Positions 60,996 to 64,000 of a stretch of 64,000 nt of DNA are shown here, in pieces (position 1 is the stretch's first letter; the number at the start of each line of letters is the position of its first letter). The position numbers and the translations under genes are program-made. Below the pieces are notes generated by a model. It was given only the letters and a program-made list of their open reading frames with translations. It was not told where the DNA came from and searched no databases. This stretch comes from Opitutaceae bacterium TAV5 (GTDB lineage Bacteria; Verrucomicrobiota; Verrucomicrobiia; Opitutales; Opitutaceae). The DNA lies in assembly GCA_000242935.3 (NCBI GenBank), contig CP007053.1, positions 5,317,001 to 5,381,000 of the forward strand, written 5' to 3'.

Positions 60996-61026
60996 CTTTT
61001 CCGGCCCTGGTTGCCGGTGAACACTC

Positions 61027-62361
61027 ATGCACGTCCTTTCTCTTCATCGCTGGCTGCTCGCCCTTCTCCTGCTTTCGGCCCGTCTTGGCGCGGCGACTTA
61101 CGGGGTGGCTCCCGACGGGGACGACACTGCCGCCGGTTCGCCCGAAGCTCCCTGGCGCACCCTGGGTCATGCCGCGCTGATTGCGGCTGCCGGCGATACC
61201 GTCGAGGTGCGCGGCGGCGTCTACGCGGAGCAGGTAAAATTCGGCCGTTCGGGCACGGCGGATGCGCCGATCGTTTTTCGGGCGAGGGCAGGGGAAACGC
61301 CGGTGATCGACGGCGCCACGCTCACGGCGGGTCCCGGCTGGTCGCCGCTGCTGCGGTTGCACGATGTCAGCCACGTGACGATCGAGGGATTCGGGCTGCG
61401 CGGCCTGAAGACGGACCGGAAAAATCACGTGCCCGTCGGCATCCTCGTGACCGGTTCGGGCGAAGGCGTGCGCCTGCTCGACAACCATATCCATGACCTC
61501 GGCACCACCTGGACCGGCGCCCGCGGCGGCGACGCTCACGGCATCGCCGTTTACGGCAATGCGACCGCTCCGGTCCGGAACATCCTCATTCGCGGCAACC
61601 GCCTGCACGATCTCCGGCTCGGGTCCAGCGAGGCGCTGGTGCTCAACGGCAACGTCACGGGATTTCTCGTCGAGGCCAACCGCGTGCATGCCTGCAACAA
61701 CATCGGCATCGATCTCATCGGCCACGAGGGCACCTGCCCCGATCCGGAGCAGGATGCGGCACGGGAGGGTATCATCCGGATGAATACGGTCTTCGCGATC
61801 GATTCCTTCGGCAATCCCGCTTACGGGAAGCACCGTTCCGCGGGCGGCATCTACGTGGACGGCGGTCGCGACCTGCTGATCGAGCTCAACACGGTTTTCG
61901 ACTGCAACATCGGCATCGAGCTTGCCAGCGAACACGCGGGCCGCGCCACCCGCCGCGTGACGGTGCGAAACAATGTCGTCTCCCGGAATCACATCGGCGG
62001 CCTGTTCATGGGCGGCTACGACCGGCAGCGCGGTCGCACCGAGGCATGCCGGATCGAGCGCAACACGTTTTTCGAAAACGACACCCTGGGCCACGGCAAC
62101 GGGGAGATTCACCTGCAATTCGATGTGCGCGACACCGCGATCCTCCACAACGTGATCGTCACCGGCCCGCAGGCACTCGTGATCGGCAACCCTTACGCGG
62201 AGAACACGGGCAATACGGTGGATCACAACGTGGTCCGCGCACCCGGCACGCCGCGGTGGCGATGGAAGAACCGGGAGCATGCCGGCTGGCGCGCTTGGCG
62301 CGAAGCCTCGGGGCAGGATGCGCATTCGGTCTTCAGCGAGACGCCATCCGGCAAGCGCTGA
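61027..62361 (+). CDS. Right-handed parallel beta-helix protein
   Basis: 444-residue exported protein: signal peptide (MHVLSLHRWLLALLLLSARLGA), then AATYGVAPDGDDTAAGSPEAP (DUF1565-like start), AGDTVEVRGGVYAEQV and a long run of solenoid turns (NILIRGNRL, GFLVEANRVHACNNIGI, LLIELNTVFDCNIGIEL, VTVRNNVVSRNHIGG). This is the fold of pectate lyases and other polysaccharide-acting enzymes; a catalytic site is not identified. Its neighbours (symporter, PEP-CTERM) fit polysaccharide use. Confidence 0.85.
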   Translation: MHVLSLHRWLLALLLLSARLGAATYGVAPDGDDTAAGSPEAPWRTLGHAALIAAAGDTVEVRGGVYAEQVKFGRSGTADAPIVFRARAGETPVIDGATLTAGPGWSPLLRLHDVSHVTIEGFGLRGLKTDRKNHVPVGILVTGSGEGVRLLDNHIHDLGTTWTGARGGDAHGIAVYGNATAPVRNILIRGNRLHDLRLGSSEALVLNGNVTGFLVEANRVHACNNIGIDLIGHEGTCPDPEQDAAREGIIRMNTVFAIDSFGNPAYGKHRSAGGIYVDGGRDLLIELNTVFDCNIGIELASEHAGRATRRVTVRNNVVSRNHIGGLFMGGYDRQRGRTEACRIERNTFFENDTLGHGNGEIHLQFDVRDTAILHNVIVTGPQALVIGNPYAENTGNTVDHNVVRAPGTPRWRWKNREHAGWRAWREASGQDAHSVFSETPSGKR

Positions 62362-62531
62362 ATCCGGATCAACACCGCCAGAACTGCCTCACTGAACAGA
62401 AGCCCGGGAAGCCGACCTGCCAGGTGGTGAGGGAACATGATATATCAATGCCCCGCGGCTTTCGGATTTTTACACAAAGATCGCAAAGGGCGCAAAGAGC
62501 ACAGAGCGGCACAGCCACAACCGAAGGGAAG

Positions 62532-62643
62532 AATGGCCACAAGAAACACAAAAAAACACGCCGCGCATGAAATCCTCCATCGCGCTTATAAGCGCGCGGA
62601 AGATTCTCGCCGACAGAGGGTAATTTTGTGTTTTTTGTGGCTG
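62532..62643. repeat. Type B palindromic element (reverse core)
   Basis: Arms GAATGGCCACAAGAAACACA and GTGTTTTTTGTGGC. Its core (CGCCGCGCATGAAA ... CGCGCTTATAAGCGCG ... GAAGATTCTCGCCG) is nearly the exact reverse complement of the core at 47823-47932. Confidence 0.85.
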
Positions 62644-62787
62644 AAAGAAATCCGGGGGGAGAGTTTTGGCCGCGAAGGGGCGCAAAGGGGTTTTTGCAGG
62701 GGAGCTCTCCATGGCGCTTATAAGCGCCACCCAACGTTTCATCCGCGTGAGGATTTTTGCGCTCCTTCGCGGCAAAGAAATCCGGGG
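62644..62787. repeat. Type C palindromic element flanked by 14-bp direct repeats
   Basis: AAAGAAATCCGGGG occurs at 62644-62657 and again at 62774-62787. Between are arms TTTTGGCCGCGAAGGGGCGC and GCGCTCCTTCGCGGC around the palindrome GGCGCTTATAAGCGCC. The direct repeats could be a target duplication or a shared flank. Confidence 0.75.
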
Positions 62788-62952
62788 CGGGGAGGGGTCG
62801 CAGGTAATCCGGGAAGCACGTAATGGTCCCTCAGCCAAAATCCTCGCGAATATGAGCGAATACCCATGATGGAAATGCAACGTATTGTCCGTTATCTCCT
62901 TCGCGGTCTTCGCGATCTTTGTGTAAAACCCAAAATATTCAAAATACTGGCA

Positions 62953-63660
62953 TCAGATCGAGGGTGCCTGTTTCTCTCGGTCAGCGGGTCTGTCCGCTTG
63001 GGTCCGGGCAATGACCCAGACCTGCACGGTTTTGCTGACGCCGTTGGCGAATTTTGCCGTCACGTTGATCGCGGTGCGCGCCGGAGCGGATGCGTCGGGA
63101 CGCTGAATGGTGAGGATGCGCCGGCCGGAGACGGGATGGGTGGACACGGAGACTTCCAATGCATCGTTTTCGGGTACGGCGGTGAGTTCTTCCAGCGGCG
63201 AGTCGGCGGAGACGGTGATTGTGGCCGATTTTGAACTTTCCTGTTGTGCACCGCTGCGAAACAGGAGGGCGCGGGGAGAGACGGAGAGCAGTTCGGGGAT
63301 GACGGTCTCCAGTCGCAGCACCACCGGCTTGTCGGGCGCAGCGGCGGTGCGCACGCGGATTTCCTTGCCCTGCTTGCCGGTCCGGTCGCCGAAGGTGAAC
63401 ACGGCCTTGATCTCGCCGGCTTCGCCGGGCTGGTAAACCCGTTTTTCCAGTTCCGGCACCGTGCACCCGCAGGAGCTGTCGAGCTTCGTGATCTCCTCGG
63501 CGGTCTCGCCCGTGTTTTTGAACCGGAAGACCGCGACCATCTCCGTGTCCCCTGCTTGGGCGGGTTGAGAGATCGTGGTCGTCTCGAAAACCAGGGCGGC
63601 ATGCAGGGACGCGGTTGCCAGGAGGCAGCAGGATAGAGCGAGGAGGAATCTCTGGATCAT
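62953..63660 (-). CDS. DUF1573-domain exported protein
   Basis: 235-residue protein with a signal peptide (MIQRFLLALSCCLLATASLHAA) and a DUF1573 beta-sandwich: FRFKNTGETAEEITKLDSSCGCTVPELEK is the family's conserved region with the Cys-Gly-Cys motif. DUF1573 proteins resemble ASH/MSP-type immunoglobulin-like domains and are common in the Bacteroidota/Verrucomicrobiota periplasm; function is unknown. The start is the ATG at 63660, one codon after an in-frame TTG. Type A arms lie just past its stop. Confidence 0.85.
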   Translation of the reverse strand: MIQRFLLALSCCLLATASLHAALVFETTTISQPAQAGDTEMVAVFRFKNTGETAEEITKLDSSCGCTVPELEKRVYQPGEAGEIKAVFTFGDRTGKQGKEIRVRTAAAPDKPVVLRLETVIPELLSVSPRALLFRSGAQQESSKSATITVSADSPLEELTAVPENDALEVSVSTHPVSGRRILTIQRPDASAPARTAINVTAKFANGVSKTVQVWVIARTQADRPADREKQAPSI

Positions 63661-63736
63661 CAAGTGGAATATCAGGGTGTGTTTCGGATTTGGTGAATAA
63701 AAATCGCAAATATAAGGTTTGGCTCTCTGAATCAGT

Positions 63737-64000
63737 TCATCCGCTTGTTAGAACTTGCAGATCCTTTCCTACATACCATTTATCCCCTCGTTTAATAAAC
63801 GGAACTTCATATGTAAAGCCGATCTCTGATATATTACGTATCTCTAATATGGCTGTATTTCCAGAAAGAGTTATCCTTCTGCTCGGATAAAGTGCTGCTT
63901 CTGGCATTCCCAATTGTTCAAATCTGAGTTTAAATCCCTCCATGAGACCGGGCTTGCTTATTAGCAATGCCCGGTATTCTGGATCTAACAATTCCAATGA
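63737..64000 (-). CDS. Partial hypothetical protein (runs off the window)
   Basis: The C-terminal 86 or more residues of a protein whose start lies beyond the right edge; the frame is open to 64000. The visible part (MEGFKLRFEQLGMPEAALYP, GNTAILEIRNISEIGFTYEV, GDKWYVGKDL) has alternating strands and a KWYVG-type pattern seen in small immunity-like or NTF2-like proteins, but I do not recognise a family. Base composition is more AT-rich than the rest of the window, and so is the 76-nt gap before the DUF1573 gene, suggesting a boundary of acquired DNA. Confidence 0.55.
   Translation of the reverse strand, partial: SLELLDPEYRALLISKPGLMEGFKLRFEQLGMPEAALYPSRRITLSGNTAILEIRNISEIGFTYEVPFIKRGDKWYVGKDLQVLTSG

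Larger units (their letters stand above)
62443..62955. repeat. Type A arms separated by two inserted palindromic elements
   Basis: The left arm (62443-62507: TTTTTACACAAAGATCGC then AAAGGGCGCAAAGAGC) and right arm (62892-62955: CTTCGCGGTCTTCGCG, ATCTTTGTGTAAAA, foot TTCAAAATACTGGCATC) match each other but are about 385 nt apart. A type B and a type C element lie between them. This is nested insertion in the 591-nt gap between two convergent genes. Confidence 0.8.

Noticed and set aside
60406-61026. Small open frames in the gap between symporter and beta-helix genes
   Set aside because: They consist of repeat arms translated in chance frames, with no domain and no start signals.
3088-62955. 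Repeats considered as a CRISPR array
   Set aside because: The copies are inverted pairs scattered singly among genes, with no regular spacers and no cas genes.

Overview
This 64 kb window is GC-rich chromosomal DNA that most resembles a carbohydrate-degrading member of the Verrucomicrobiota, probably family Opitutaceae. The assignment is an inference. It rests on three PEP-CTERM anchored proteins, pseudopilin-like genes placed beside polysaccharide-degradation genes, many LacI/DeoR/AraC/LuxR regulators next to glycoside hydrolases, and many palindromic intergenic repeats. I see no rRNA, tRNA, CRISPR array, prophage or insertion sequence with a transposase.

Layout. 0-3.1 kb: a cbb3-type oxidase operon (ccoN-ccoO-ccoP-like). 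3.2-6.8 kb: a LacI regulator divergent from an SDR dehydrogenase and an FAD oxidoreductase. 7-14.4 kb: two LuxR-type regulators around a very large PEP-CTERM protein, then a secreted Ig-repeat protein. 14.5-18.6 kb: an acetyltransferase, a tail-specific protease and a rhomboid protease. 18.8-24.7 kb: a cupin, then a DeoR-regulated sugar operon (mutarotase-like, class I aldolase-like, D-lyxose isomerase, PfkB kinase). 24.8-36.5 kb: a leftward polysaccharide operon (pseudopilin, heparinase II/III, PEP-CTERM, sialidase-like) divergent from a LacI regulator, followed by a GH10 xylanase and a GH38 alpha-mannosidase. 36.6-39.9 kb: a VOC protein, a lipoprotein and PepF. 40-46.2 kb: siroheme nitrite/sulfite reductase plus CysJ-like flavoprotein, facing a ClC anion channel and an HPP protein that share an upstream palindrome. 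46.7-50.2 kb: a ribose/nucleoside salvage locus (RbsR-like repressor, clear operator, nucleoside hydrolase, ribokinase). 50.3-55.2 kb: an AraC regulator divergent from a GH39-like hydrolase, an enolase-superfamily dehydratase and an SDR. 55.4-62.4 kb: a Gfo/Idh/MocA dehydrogenase, a PEP-CTERM protein, a pseudopilin, an SSS symporter and a beta-helix protein. 62.9 kb to the end: a DUF1573 protein and a truncated, more AT-rich gene.

The most unusual content is the repeats. At least a dozen long imperfect inverted repeats lie between genes. Their arms are short stepwise runs of a 7-11 nt unit, different element types have different units, some are nested inside others, and one type has an asymmetric core that occurs in both orientations. 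Two related elements lie inside protein-coding genes (the tail-specific protease and the PfkB kinase). Each is an exact multiple of three long, begins and ends with the same hairpins, and is read in the same frame, so each adds a peptide to an otherwise ordinary enzyme. This looks like a protein-embedded palindromic element, comparable in principle to those described in Rickettsia, in an unrelated lineage.
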